From positions 1 through 22,523 of the forward strand of contig JAJZGO010000015.1 in the NCBI GenBank assembly GCA_021798415.1: DNA of 22,523 bases, written 5' to 3'. Shown in pieces: positions 14,269-21,543 of this stretch; position 1 is the stretch's first letter, and each line of letters begins with the position of its first letter. A program made the position numbers and the translations under genes. The stretch comes from Thermoplasmata archaeon (GTDB lineage: Archaea > Thermoplasmatota > Thermoplasmata > Lutacidiplasmatales > UBA184). Below the pieces are notes generated by a model that did no database searches, had not been told where the DNA came from, and was given only the letters and a program-made list of their open reading frames with translations.

Positions 14269-15107
14269 CAGCGACGAGAGGAGCGTCGGAGGGGAAAGGC
14301 GTTGCGCTCGATCGACGGTCGCAAGAGCTCCTCGAGCGCCCGCGCGAGCCGGTCGGCGCCGCCGGACGGAACGCGTCGCGGCGCGAGCGCCACGGTCCGC
14401 GAGCGCTCGGCGAGCACCCAACCTCCCCTCGGGTCGCGCACGACGCCGAGGCCGAGGTCGCGGCCCTCGGCCGCGGCTCGGGCCAGTCGCGTCGCCCGGG
14501 ACGCGGCCGAATGTCGCCCGGCCGAGCGGGCGGGCCGCCCGGAGTCGACCCGGGAGGTTCGGAAGATGCGACGGACGGCGCGACGGGCGGCCGCGGAGTC
14601 CCGGGCGTCCTCGACCTCGAGACCGATCCGGATCGGCGAACGGCGCCGACCGTTGCGGTCGATCGTGCCCGCCCGGATCCGCCGCGCGCTCACCGGCTCG
14701 AGGTCGTCGGCGAGCACGAGCGGGACGACGAGGATCGGGAGCGGCCGGCGCCCGAGGCGGCGGCGCTCGGCGTTGACGGCCCGGGCGCCCGCGACCGTCT
14801 CGGCCGAGACGACGAGGCAATCGACCCCCTCCCCGACCGAACGTCCGAACCGGTCTTCGAGGGGCACCGTGCGGAACCGGTCGGTCGGGTGGCGGGCGGC
14901 GAGGTATCGGCGGACCGCGCGCACGCGGGCTCCGTACGGCTGGAGCGTCTCCGCCTCGGGTTTCGGATGGAGGGCGAGGTAGCGGTCGGTCGTCACACCG
15001 ACCGAGACCGACCGGCCCGCGCGGAACGCCGCGTCGAGGAGCGCGGCGTGTCCGACGTGGAAGTGGTCGAACGTGCCGCCGAGCACGGCGTGTCCTTTCG
15101 GCCGCAC
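14268..15107 (-). CDS. coaD: Phosphopantetheine adenylyltransferase fused to a reduced DUF84-like NTPase domain
   Basis: Residues 1-150 are an archaeal phosphopantetheine adenylyltransferase, making dephospho-CoA from 4'-phosphopantetheine and ATP. GGTFDHFHVGH (10-20) carries the nucleotidyltransferase HxGH signature, VGVTTDRYL follows, and VSARRIRAG (139-147) is the second nucleotide-binding motif. Residues 158-279 form a second part (SPIRIGLEVEDARDSAAARRAVRRIF) whose start and spacing recall DUF84/YjjX-type inosine/xanthosine triphosphatases. Such CoaD-NTPase fusions are known from Thermoplasmata. Here the second part is only about 120 residues, against roughly 170 expected, and is Arg/Ala-rich, so it may be inactive or structural. 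Start is GTG at 15107, three codons before KGHAVLGG. It lies 10 bases after the DUF2116-like gene and overlaps the next small gene by one base. Confidence 0.88.
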   Translation of the reverse strand: MRPKGHAVLGGTFDHFHVGHAALLDAAFRAGRSVSVGVTTDRYLALHPKPEAETLQPYGARVRAVRRYLAARHPTDRFRTVPLEDRFGRSVGEGVDCLVVSAETVAGARAVNAERRRLGRRPLPILVVPLVLADDLEPVSARRIRAGTIDRNGRRRSPIRIGLEVEDARDSAAARRAVRRIFRTSRVDSGRPARSAGRHSAASRATRLARAAAEGRDLGLGVVRDPRGGWVLAERSRTVALAPRRVPSGGADRLARALEELLRPSIERNAFPLRRSSRR

Positions 15108-15117
15108 GGTCGACCTC

Positions 15118-15309
15118 CTACACGAAGAACCGGCTGGCGAAGACGATCAGCAAGAGCGCGATCGCCCCGTAGAGGAGGTACGTGTAGGTCCGACGGCTCG
15201 TGAGCTGCTGCGCACGCTTCGCGGCGCACGATGCGCTGCACGTCTCGGCTCCGACGTCGCAGGTACGACCGCAGACCTTGCAATGCCGGTGATCGGGTGG
15301 GGGCGGCAC
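15118..15309 (-). CDS. DUF2116-like zinc-ribbon membrane-anchored small protein
   Basis: A 63-residue protein with a cysteine-rich head and a C-terminal membrane anchor. The head, HRHCKVCGRTCDVGAETCSASC, has CxxCG and CxxxC pairs that would bind one zinc, as in the archaeal DUF2116 zinc-ribbon family. The tail YLLYGAIALLLIVFASRFFV is a single transmembrane helix, placing the ribbon in the cytoplasm. The start is GTG at 15309, shortly before the first histidine and cysteine. It lies 55 bases downstream of the large coiled-coil gene and 10 bases before coaD on the same strand. It may be carried in either unit. The function of this family is not known; a role in protein or nucleic-acid contacts at the membrane is a guess. 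Confidence 0.8.
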   Translation of the reverse strand: MPPPPDHRHCKVCGRTCDVGAETCSASCAAKRAQQLTSRRTYTYLLYGAIALLLIVFASRFFV

Positions 15310-15364
15310 GGCGGGGCACTACCGCGGGGACGCGCTTAGCGTTGCCGCCGGTCCCGTGGGCGCG

Positions 15365-18358
15365 CTAGGTTCGGCGGGCGCGTCGTCGGGCCGGCGGGTC
15401 GACCTCGGTGTCGACGTGCGGGCTGAGCGGGTTCGGCGGGTCGTCGAAGCCCGGGTAGCCCGCGGCCGCCCGGAGGTCCGTGCTCAGGAACTCCTCGTCC
15501 GTGAGCTCCTCGGTGGGGTGGGCCCCCCGCCGCGCGGGCCGGGTCGCCGGGTCCCGGCCGTCGCCCGAGTCGGGCGACATCTGCCGCAGAAGGTTGAGCC
15601 AGATCCGGCCCTGGTGAGCGATGGTGCCTTCGAGCCGGTCGCGGAGCTCGCCCGTCTGCTCGAGGAGCTCGCCCTCGACCCGGCGCAGCTCGCGCGTGAG
15701 CTCGCGCCGCAGCTCGCCGACCCGGTTCGCCCCCTCTTCGGGCGATCCCCCGCCCTTCTCGAGCTCCGCGACCTTGAGCCAGGTCTTGCGGACGATCGGC
15801 ATCATCCGGTCGCTCAGCACCTGGAGCCGACGGTCGAGGTCGTCGGCCTCGTGCCGCACGTTGCGCTCGATGCGGGCGAGGTCCGTCTCGCGCTGCTGGA
15901 GCTTCGCCTCGATGCGCTCGACCCGGTTGACCGCTTCCTCCTGATGCTGGCGAAGGCGGAGCTCGGTATCCGCGAGCCCGGCCGCCACCACCTTCTCCTG
16001 GTCGACGCGGGCGCGCTCGAGCACCTGGGCAACGCGGTCGCGGACGGCGGACTCGAACTGGGCCGAATCGATCGACTTCGCGAGCGACTGGTCGACCTCG
16101 ACCTTGAGTCGGGCGAGGAGCTCGACATACTTCTCTCGCTCCCGCTCCTGGTTCTCGCGCAGCTTCTGCTCGAAGTACGCCTGCATGCGGACCTGCAGGC
16201 CCGCGAGCGCCTGGGTCTGGGCCTCGGAGAGCTCGCTGACGCGCGCTTCCCTCTCCGTGGCCGAGCGCTGCTCGGCCTGGACGGCGCGCTCGTCGGAGAG
16301 CGCCAAGAGCCTCGCCTCCTGTTCCGCGACGGTCGCCTTGATGCGGTTCTCAAGGTCGCGCGTCCGGCCGTCCACGAGGATCGCGACGCGTTGTTCGACG
16401 TCGCGCAGCTCCTTCGTCCGCCGCTGGTCCGCTTCGGTCGTTCGATCCTTGAGGAGGTCTCGAACGCGTTCCTCGATCCCCTCGCGCAGGGCGTTCCCCT
16501 GCTCGCGAGACTCCGCGAGCTCGAGGTCGAGTTGGGTGACGAGCGCCGCCCTCAGCTCCTCCTCGGCCCGCAGCGACTGGGCCTTGAGCTCCTCGACACC
16601 CTGGTGAAGCTCCTCCCGCAGCCTCGCCGCCCACCGCTCTCCGGCGGACTGGACGGACTGCTTGGTCCGCTCCTCGGTCTCGTTGAGCCGCGCGTCGACC
16701 GCCTCCCGAGCCTTGCGTTCGGCCGCCCCGATCACGTCGGCCGGGTTCACCGACGGCCGACCCTCGACCGCGGCGAGGCGGCTCGACAGGTCGGCGCGCA
16801 GCTCGAGGAGGCCCCGCGCGGTCTGGTCGGCCGAGTCGCGCAAACGGCGGTCGACCGTCGCGAGGAGCCGCGCCTCGACCTCCCCCGTATCGGCGCTCGC
16901 AGCGACGGGCCGGGCCAAGGACCGGGCCCGCTCGGGCTCGGCCGGGCCCGGCCGGAAGGGAACGAACGGAGCGGTCGCCGGGGCGGACGGGGGAGGAGGA
17001 AGAACGGCCGCCGGAATCGCCGCGGCCGACGGGCGGAGGACGGTCGGGAAGGGCGACGGGGCCGACGCGAACGGTGCCGTCGTGGCGGGGGGCGGTGCAA
17101 CGGGGGGCGGGGCGACGTGCGCCGATGGGTCGTCGCTCACGGAGACCGGCACGGCGACCGGTCCCGGAGGCGGGACCGTGATCTCGGTGGGGCTCCGTAG
17201 CCACGGAGGGAGCTGGCTGCCGGCGGGGCTCGGAGCGGCCACGGGGAGCGGTTCGGGAACGACGGAGGGCGACGTGGGAGGTTCGGCCCGGAGGTACTCG
17301 TTCGCCCGCTTCGCCGCGTCGCCGGTCATCGGCACGGTCCGGCCTTTCGGGCGGGCGAGCAAGAGCGCGGCCGTTTCCATCGCGGTCCCGATCCGCCACA
17401 TCTCTTTGCGGCGGTCCCGGCCGCCCTGGTGGTCGGGATCGTGGAGGTGGCCCCGGGTCCGGCTCCCTTCCACCAGGTCGACGCGTCGCGCCACCTCGAC
17501 GATCTTCTGCTCGAGGTGGTCCCGGGCGTACTGGAGCACGAGCGGCAGGTTCTCCCGGGCCCGGGAGGCCGACGGCCTCGTGAGGTCCCTCAGCCCGACC
17601 GGTGCGGCCTGCCAGCTCTGGAGCCGCTTCGTGTGGCGGTCGCCGGAGGCCTCCCCCTTCGGAACCCGCATGACCGCGAGGGCGAGAGGCAGCTGCTCCG
17701 TGAACTCGTGCAGGTTGACCTTCGCCTCGGGAAGGAAGTACGGGAAGACGAGGAACGCGCTCAACGCGACGAGCGCGCTCGGCAGGAGGCGTACGAGGTC
17801 GAGGACGACCTCGGAGGCCGCCTCCCACTGCTCCGCCGCGACGATGACCGTCGGCTCGGTCGACCCCCGGTGGAAGAGGAAGCCTTCCCCCACGGCCTGG
17901 TAGACCGACCCGTCCGGTTCCGCGGTCGGTCGCACCGGGCCGGAGCGGCCGCCCATGGTCGCGTGGGCCCGCAGGACGGCGGCCCCGAACTCGCCGCTGG
18001 CGACGAGCTCGACCGTCGGGAAGACGAGCGTCTTCATGCCGAGCCGCGGCCGGTCCTCGGTCGATAGGAACATCCGCCCGACGCACGTGTAGCGGCCGTT
18101 CGCGGCCGGGTAGAGGAACAGGTTCGGGTAGTAGGAGAGCGGCTGGGCCGGGTCGGGGTCCCAGTAGTCGTGGGTGTCGGCGACGTTGATCGTCAGGTTG
18201 CCGACCAGGCGGATCGTTTCGAGCGTCTCGCGCCGCCCCGGGAACTCCTCGGGGATGGTGGTGTACCCCGGGCTCTCCGCCTCGTTGTCGACCTGGCGGC
18301 ACCAGACGACCGCGGTCGGTGCGATGCCGGCGGGGAGGTTCGCCGCGGGATTCTCCAT
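15365..18358 (-). CDS. 997-residue coiled-coil protein with GAP1-like N-terminus, partner of GTPase
   Basis: Not a family I can name with certainty. Residues 1-230 look globular, with NEAESPGYTTIP, LSYYPNLFLYP, GRYTCVGRMFLSTEDRPRLG and an LVRLLPSALVALSAFLVF stretch. The order and spacing recall the N-terminal domain of GTPase-associated protein 1 (GAP1) from predicted conflict systems; this is weak, unaided pattern recognition. The hydrophobic run at about 186-210 could be a membrane helix but fits a buried helix-strand as well. Residues 230-355 are helical and charged. Residues 360-490 are a Pro/Ala/Val linker. Residues 493-925 are one long coiled coil rich in Glu, Arg, Leu and Gln. The tail (926-997) is disordered, with an acidic EELTDEEFLSTD patch and a basic end. 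The ATG at 18358 lies three bases after the GTPase stop, so the two are almost certainly co-translated. Confidence 0.85.
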   Translation of the reverse strand: MENPAANLPAGIAPTAVVWCRQVDNEAESPGYTTIPEEFPGRRETLETIRLVGNLTINVADTHDYWDPDPAQPLSYYPNLFLYPAANGRYTCVGRMFLSTEDRPRLGMKTLVFPTVELVASGEFGAAVLRAHATMGGRSGPVRPTAEPDGSVYQAVGEGFLFHRGSTEPTVIVAAEQWEAASEVVLDLVRLLPSALVALSAFLVFPYFLPEAKVNLHEFTEQLPLALAVMRVPKGEASGDRHTKRLQSWQAAPVGLRDLTRPSASRARENLPLVLQYARDHLEQKIVEVARRVDLVEGSRTRGHLHDPDHQGGRDRRKEMWRIGTAMETAALLLARPKGRTVPMTGDAAKRANEYLRAEPPTSPSVVPEPLPVAAPSPAGSQLPPWLRSPTEITVPPPGPVAVPVSVSDDPSAHVAPPPVAPPPATTAPFASAPSPFPTVLRPSAAAIPAAVLPPPPSAPATAPFVPFRPGPAEPERARSLARPVAASADTGEVEARLLATVDRRLRDSADQTARGLLELRADLSSRLAAVEGRPSVNPADVIGAAERKAREAVDARLNETEERTKQSVQSAGERWAARLREELHQGVEELKAQSLRAEEELRAALVTQLDLELAESREQGNALREGIEERVRDLLKDRTTEADQRRTKELRDVEQRVAILVDGRTRDLENRIKATVAEQEARLLALSDERAVQAEQRSATEREARVSELSEAQTQALAGLQVRMQAYFEQKLRENQEREREKYVELLARLKVEVDQSLAKSIDSAQFESAVRDRVAQVLERARVDQEKVVAAGLADTELRLRQHQEEAVNRVERIEAKLQQRETDLARIERNVRHEADDLDRRLQVLSDRMMPIVRKTWLKVAELEKGGGSPEEGANRVGELRRELTRELRRVEGELLEQTGELRDRLEGTIAHQGRIWLNLLRQMSPDSGDGRDPATRPARRGAHPTEELTDEEFLSTDLRAAAGYPGFDDPPNPLSPHVDTEVDPPARRRARRT

Positions 18359-18361
18359 CCG

Positions 18362-19531
18362 TCAGTTCTCCTTGGTTCGACGTCGCTCGAGGACGCGTTC
18401 GCACGCCCGCGCGAGCGGAAGCAGCGTGTTCACCATCACGGGGATCCCCATCGTAGGCGTCCCCACGTTCGGGGCCTCCTCGCCGGTCTCGGCGACGAAG
18501 AGCGGATGGCCTTCCCCCGTCGAGACCGCGCTCGAGACGAGGAAGACGTCCGATTTCGTCGAGATCCCCCGACCCTCCTGAGCGACGAGGATCGTCCCCA
18601 GCCCCGCGCCGTCCCGACGCAGGAGGAAGTCGACCGGGTCGAACGCGGACCGGTACGTCCGCTCGCGGACCGACTGCTCGATCTCGCCGTAGAACTCCTT
18701 CAGCTTGTCGGCCTTCGAGACCGCGATCACGAGCGGAAGGTTGCGGCTCTTCGCGTAGCGGAAGACGCCGCGGGCGAGGTTGATCTGCTGGGCTTGGTCG
18801 CGCAGCGACGGGAGCGACGGGGAGAGGAGGAGAATGATCGCGTCGGCGCCGTGGACGAACCGCCCGAGGAGGGTGAGGCCGCGACGCCAGAGGTCGCGGC
18901 GGTCCGGCCGCCACGAGTCGAAATGCGGGATCACGCGGCAGGACTTCTCCGGGACCTCGCCTTCCGGCGAGTCGATCCAGAGACGGTCGTAGGTGAAGTA
19001 GTCGGCGATGATCCCGCCGGCCTCGTCGATCGTGCGCAGCTCCATCGGGCGCGAGCCGGCCTCCCCGTCCGGCGCACCGTAGCGGAAGCGCATCTTCATC
19101 TCGACGAACTGGTTGAACTTCGTCGGGAGCGGGTACTTGGTCAGGACGCCCTGCTCGTCACGGCCCGCGGAGAGCTCGACCCAGAGCTTGCGCCGGTCCT
19201 CCATCGGCCGGTTCACGTAGTACCGGGTCGTGGTCTCGAGGCTGCCTTCGGGGTCGGTCGGGTCGGTCGTCTCGTACGTCGTCTCTTCGAGCGCGACGTC
19301 GTTCTCGAGGTCGCCGTAGAGCGGCAGCGTCCCGTTGTCGGCCCGCGCGGGCACGTAGAGGATCGGAAGATTGAGCCCGAAGTGGCCGGAGAGGAACCGG
19401 AAGTACGTCGTCTTCCCCGACGCCGGGATCCCGACGACCGCGATCCGGGCGGTGTCGATCGCCGGGGCCTTCGGCTCGCGCTTCGCCGCCGCGGTCCGGC
19501 GGGTCTTCGTGGTGACCTTGACCTCGGGCAT
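18362..19531 (-). CDS. TRAFAC-like GTPase, middle gene of vWA-GTPase-coiled-coil operon
   Basis: A 389-residue P-loop protein with G-protein motifs. G1 is GIPASGKT followed by TYFRFLSG (about 34-49), a form I associate with the double-GTPase (DO-GTPase) group rather than Ras or Rab. G3 is IDEAGG (D169 to G172), reached after a 120-residue insertion that replaces the short switch region. G4 is SKAD (272-275) in LVIAVSKADKL, and G5 is probably VSSA (332-335). No transmembrane segment is seen, and the first 25 residues are a basic, probably flexible tail. The ATG at 19531 is preferred because the earlier in-frame ATG (19564) would lie inside the upstream vWA gene; the 11-base gap holds a gaggac-like ribosome site. 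Position between vWA and coiled-coil genes suggests it is the nucleotide-driven switch of the set. GTP rather than ATP use follows from SKAD and is likely, not certain. Confidence 0.87.
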   Translation of the reverse strand: MPEVKVTTKTRRTAAAKREPKAPAIDTARIAVVGIPASGKTTYFRFLSGHFGLNLPILYVPARADNGTLPLYGDLENDVALEETTYETTDPTDPEGSLETTTRYYVNRPMEDRRKLWVELSAGRDEQGVLTKYPLPTKFNQFVEMKMRFRYGAPDGEAGSRPMELRTIDEAGGIIADYFTYDRLWIDSPEGEVPEKSCRVIPHFDSWRPDRRDLWRRGLTLLGRFVHGADAIILLLSPSLPSLRDQAQQINLARGVFRYAKSRNLPLVIAVSKADKLKEFYGEIEQSVRERTYRSAFDPVDFLLRRDGAGLGTILVAQEGRGISTKSDVFLVSSAVSTGEGHPLFVAETGEEAPNVGTPTMGIPVMVNTLLPLARACERVLERRRTKEN

Positions 19532-19542
19532 GCGTCCTCGAC

Positions 19543-21048
19543 CTACCGCATCTCCGCGAGGCATATTTCAATGAAGTCCAGCGCCCCCTCGACGACCGCG
19601 CCGCTCGTCGCGAGGTCGAGCCGGGCGTCCTGGAGCCGTCCGAAGACGTCCTCGACCGCGGCCTCGTGCTTGAGCGCCGCGTCCTGGAGGTCCCCTTCGT
19701 TCGCGATCCGCGTTAACTGGTAGGTCCCCCGCAGCTCGAGGAGGCGGTCGAACAGGTCCATGAGCCGATCGCGGGTCTCGGGTTCGCCGACCGCCAGCCC
19801 GTGCTCGGTGTGGTCGATGAACTTCACGAGAGTCTCGGTCTCCTTGTCGTTCTGCATCCGGGCCTGGAGCATCGCGAGGCGGCGGAGGATCGGCGACTGA
19901 GAGGCGAGCGGCAGTCGCTCGGCCTCCGTCCACGCTCCGAGGAGGGCCCGAGCCGCCTCGACGACCGCGTGGCGGGCGTACTGGACGCGAGCCTCCCAGT
20001 AGAGCCGGGTGACGGCCGGAATGATGGCTTGGGACCGGGCGAGCTGTCCGAGCGCGCGGTCGTACTCGCCGGCCAGGTAGGCTTCCACGACCTCGCCGAG
20101 AGGCCCGTACCGTTCTTTAAGGTACGCGGGCGGGCCCACCGGGGACGCGGCGAGCACGTCGACCTCGAGGTCGGGGGCCTCGTGGTAGCCGTCCTCGGAC
20201 CCCGGCGGGGGGGGCGCCGATCCCGTGCGGATGCGCGAGACCGTCGCGTGTTGCTGAGGCTCCTTCAGCGCCCGTGCCGCGCTCGCGGCGTGTTGCGCGA
20301 GCTCCTCCGGGTGGAGGTCGGTGATCGTCGGGTCGCCCTCGTAGCCGACGTCCACGAACGCGTGGACCATCTGGGCGAAGAGCCCCGAGCCGGTCGTGAC
20401 CTCCTGGAAGCTGAACGCCGACGGGAGACCCAGGGTCTGCGCGCGATCGGTCATCTGGTCGAGCAGCGTGCGCATCCGACCGACGTCGACGCCTTTGTCG
20501 CGCTCGTCCCCGCTCCCGATGCCGATGATGCGGAGCGTGAGACGGGAGTTGGCGGGCAGCACGTACGGCACGAGGTCGACACGACCCTCCGGAAGCGGGT
20601 CGCTCGGACCGGGGCGGACGTCGAACCGAGCGGACGCATTGTCCCAGCCGTCGGTCACGAGGACGAGGTTGCCTCGAACGCCGTCCGTGCCCATTCGGAG
20701 CAGGTCGGCCCCGACCGCGATCGCGTCCCAGATCGCCGAGCGGCCGCTCGGGGCGAGGAGCGAGATCAAGTTCTCGATGTACGGGAGGTTCTCCTTGTGG
20801 ATCTCGCCGAGCGGCACGGGCACCCGCACCGCTTCGGTGAACGTGACGAGCCCGAAAAGGGAGCCCGACGCGACGGCGTCCTGGAGGATCCGGAAGACGG
20901 CGGTTCGCGCGACCTCGACCTTCTGGTGCTCGGTCCGCTCTTCCTTGGGGTCGGGGAGCGGAGCGAGCATGCTCTTCGAAAGGTCGAGGAGGAGCACGTG
21001 GCGCTCGCGACGCGGCGGTGGAGGGTGTCCGGCGGATTCGTCCGTCAT
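19543..21048 (-). CDS. vWA-domain protein with helical repeat tail, first gene of GTPase operon
   Basis: A 501-residue protein. Residues about 14-235 are a von Willebrand factor A domain with a metal-ion-dependent adhesion site: DLSKS (22-26, DxSxS) and VTDG (131-134). Ser or Arg in SGRSAIWDAI (101-110) stands where the conserved Thr usually is. Residues 240-305 are a linker rich in Pro, Gly and Ala. Residues 308-501 are helical with a TPR-like look (EAYLAGEYDRALGQLARSQ, RLYWEARVQYARHAVVEAARALLGA). There is no signal peptide or membrane helix, so it is cytoplasmic and not an adhesin; intracellular vWA proteins usually scaffold or sense assemblies together with NTPases. The ATG at 21048 begins MTDESAGHPP before the domain. 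It opens an operon with the GTPase and the coiled-coil protein. Its exact partner and ligand are unknown. Confidence 0.88.
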   Translation of the reverse strand: MTDESAGHPPPPRRERHVLLLDLSKSMLAPLPDPKEERTEHQKVEVARTAVFRILQDAVASGSLFGLVTFTEAVRVPVPLGEIHKENLPYIENLISLLAPSGRSAIWDAIAVGADLLRMGTDGVRGNLVLVTDGWDNASARFDVRPGPSDPLPEGRVDLVPYVLPANSRLTLRIIGIGSGDERDKGVDVGRMRTLLDQMTDRAQTLGLPSAFSFQEVTTGSGLFAQMVHAFVDVGYEGDPTITDLHPEELAQHAASAARALKEPQQHATVSRIRTGSAPPPPGSEDGYHEAPDLEVDVLAASPVGPPAYLKERYGPLGEVVEAYLAGEYDRALGQLARSQAIIPAVTRLYWEARVQYARHAVVEAARALLGAWTEAERLPLASQSPILRRLAMLQARMQNDKETETLVKFIDHTEHGLAVGEPETRDRLMDLFDRLLELRGTYQLTRIANEGDLQDAALKHEAAVEDVFGRLQDARLDLATSGAVVEGALDFIEICLAEMR

Positions 21049-21127
21049 CCGTTCCCGCTCGTGTCCTCGGTCACGGTTTCCCCGGCACCAGAAGATGGGA
21101 GCCCGCCAGACGGCCCCCCGCCCTCCT

Positions 21128-21158
21128 CCCGAGGGTATTTACCTCGGGCAGGGTATTT
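21128..21158. promoter_or_regulatory. Inverted repeat and direct repeats upstream of the vWA operon
   Basis: A perfect inverted repeat has arms cccgagg (21128-21134) and cctcggg (21142-21148) around the AT-rich spacer gtattta. The octamer gggtattt occurs twice, at 21133-21140 and 21151-21158, spaced 18 bases start to start. Read on the minus strand these give TATA-like taaatacc and caaatacc elements, about 85-110 bases upstream of the vWA ATG. The region looks like the control site of that operon, with an operator over the promoter. No regulator gene lies in the window beside it. Confidence 0.45.
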
Positions 21159-21225
21159 GTGGCTTCCGCCGCTACCGCCGGTCGCCCGGCCGGCGTCCGG
21201 GGACGGCCGGCCCGGCCGCCGGCAA

Positions 21226-21233
21226 AGTTATAA
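21226..21233 (+). promoter_or_regulatory. TATA-like box for the S17e gene
   Basis: The sequence agttataa lies 27-34 bases upstream of the ATG at 21260, directly after a long run of G and C. It fits an archaeal promoter that starts transcription close to the start codon. Confidence 0.6.
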
Positions 21234-21259
21234 CCGTGACCCGAGTCGGCCCCGCCCGC

Positions 21260-21484
21260 ATGGGCAATATCCGCCAGACGTATATCAAAAGGGTCGCGAT
21301 CGAGCTGATCCGCAACTACCCCGAGCTGTTCACGGGGGAGTTCGCCAACAACAAGCGGAAGGTCCTCGAGCTCACCGACCTCGGGGTGACGGTCGACGGG
21401 AGGCTCCAGGCCACCCATAAGAAGCTCGCGAACCGGATCGCGGGATACGCGACCCGGTACGTCAAGCGCAAGCGCGGAACGTAA
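21260..21484 (+). CDS. rps17e: 30S ribosomal protein S17e
   Basis: Archaeal/eukaryotic-type small-subunit ribosomal protein of 74 residues. The N-terminus MGNIRQTYIKRVAIELI is close to identical in style to other archaeal S17e proteins, as is the NNKRKVLEL segment and the ending KLANRIAGYATRYVKRKRG. Compared with the usual 62-68 residues it has a few extra around LGVTVDGRLQATH. The ATG at 21260 is fixed by this N-terminus and by a TATA-like box about 30 bases upstream, so the message is probably leaderless; an open frame much further upstream is not coding. It is a single gene on the plus strand, divergent from the vWA operon and convergent with aIF6. Confidence 0.95.
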   Translation: MGNIRQTYIKRVAIELIRNYPELFTGEFANNKRKVLELTDLGVTVDGRLQATHKKLANRIAGYATRYVKRKRGT

Positions 21485-21486
21485 CC

Positions 21487-21519
21487 TCGCCCGGGTCCCC
21501 ACCGGGAGTGGGGAGGCGA
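21487..21519. terminator. Hairpin between convergent S17e and aIF6 genes
   Basis: Perfect 7-base arms tccccac (21496-21502) and gtgggga (21508-21514) enclose a 5-base loop. A lower stem of tcgcc (21487-21491) with ggcga (21515-21519) continues it across a 4-base bulge. It begins three bases after the S17e stop and lies ahead of the aIF6 stop on the other strand, so it could shape 3' ends in both directions. No T-run is present, so its role as a terminator is a guess. Confidence 0.45.
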
Positions 21520-21543
21520 TCGGCGACCGACCCGAGACAAGGG

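Noticed and set aside
15400..16900. Tandem DNA repeats in the coiled-coil coding region
   Set aside because: The recurrent gcgcgag/cgctcg words reflect Glu/Arg/Ala codons; no repeat unit of fixed length is seen.
15356..17200. Plus-strand open frame of 614 codons opposite the coiled-coil gene
   Set aside because: Its Leu/Arg/Asp-rich text mirrors the coiled-coil codons on the other strand, has no motif, and has no promoter or ribosome site. High GC makes long antisense frames common.
17729..17803. Transmembrane helix in the large coiled-coil protein (about residues 186-210)
   Set aside because: The stretch is hydrophobic, but it contains Arg and Pro and has the look of a buried core helix and strand; not called as a membrane span.
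16350..18914. Minus-strand open frame of 854 codons overlapping the GTPase and coiled-coil genes
   Set aside because: Translation is almost entirely Arg, Pro and Gly and cuts across a gene boundary; it is a frame-shifted shadow.
18170..19723. Plus-strand open frame of 517 codons opposite the GTPase gene
   Set aside because: Charged, low-complexity text with no domain; the opposite strand carries clear G-protein motifs.
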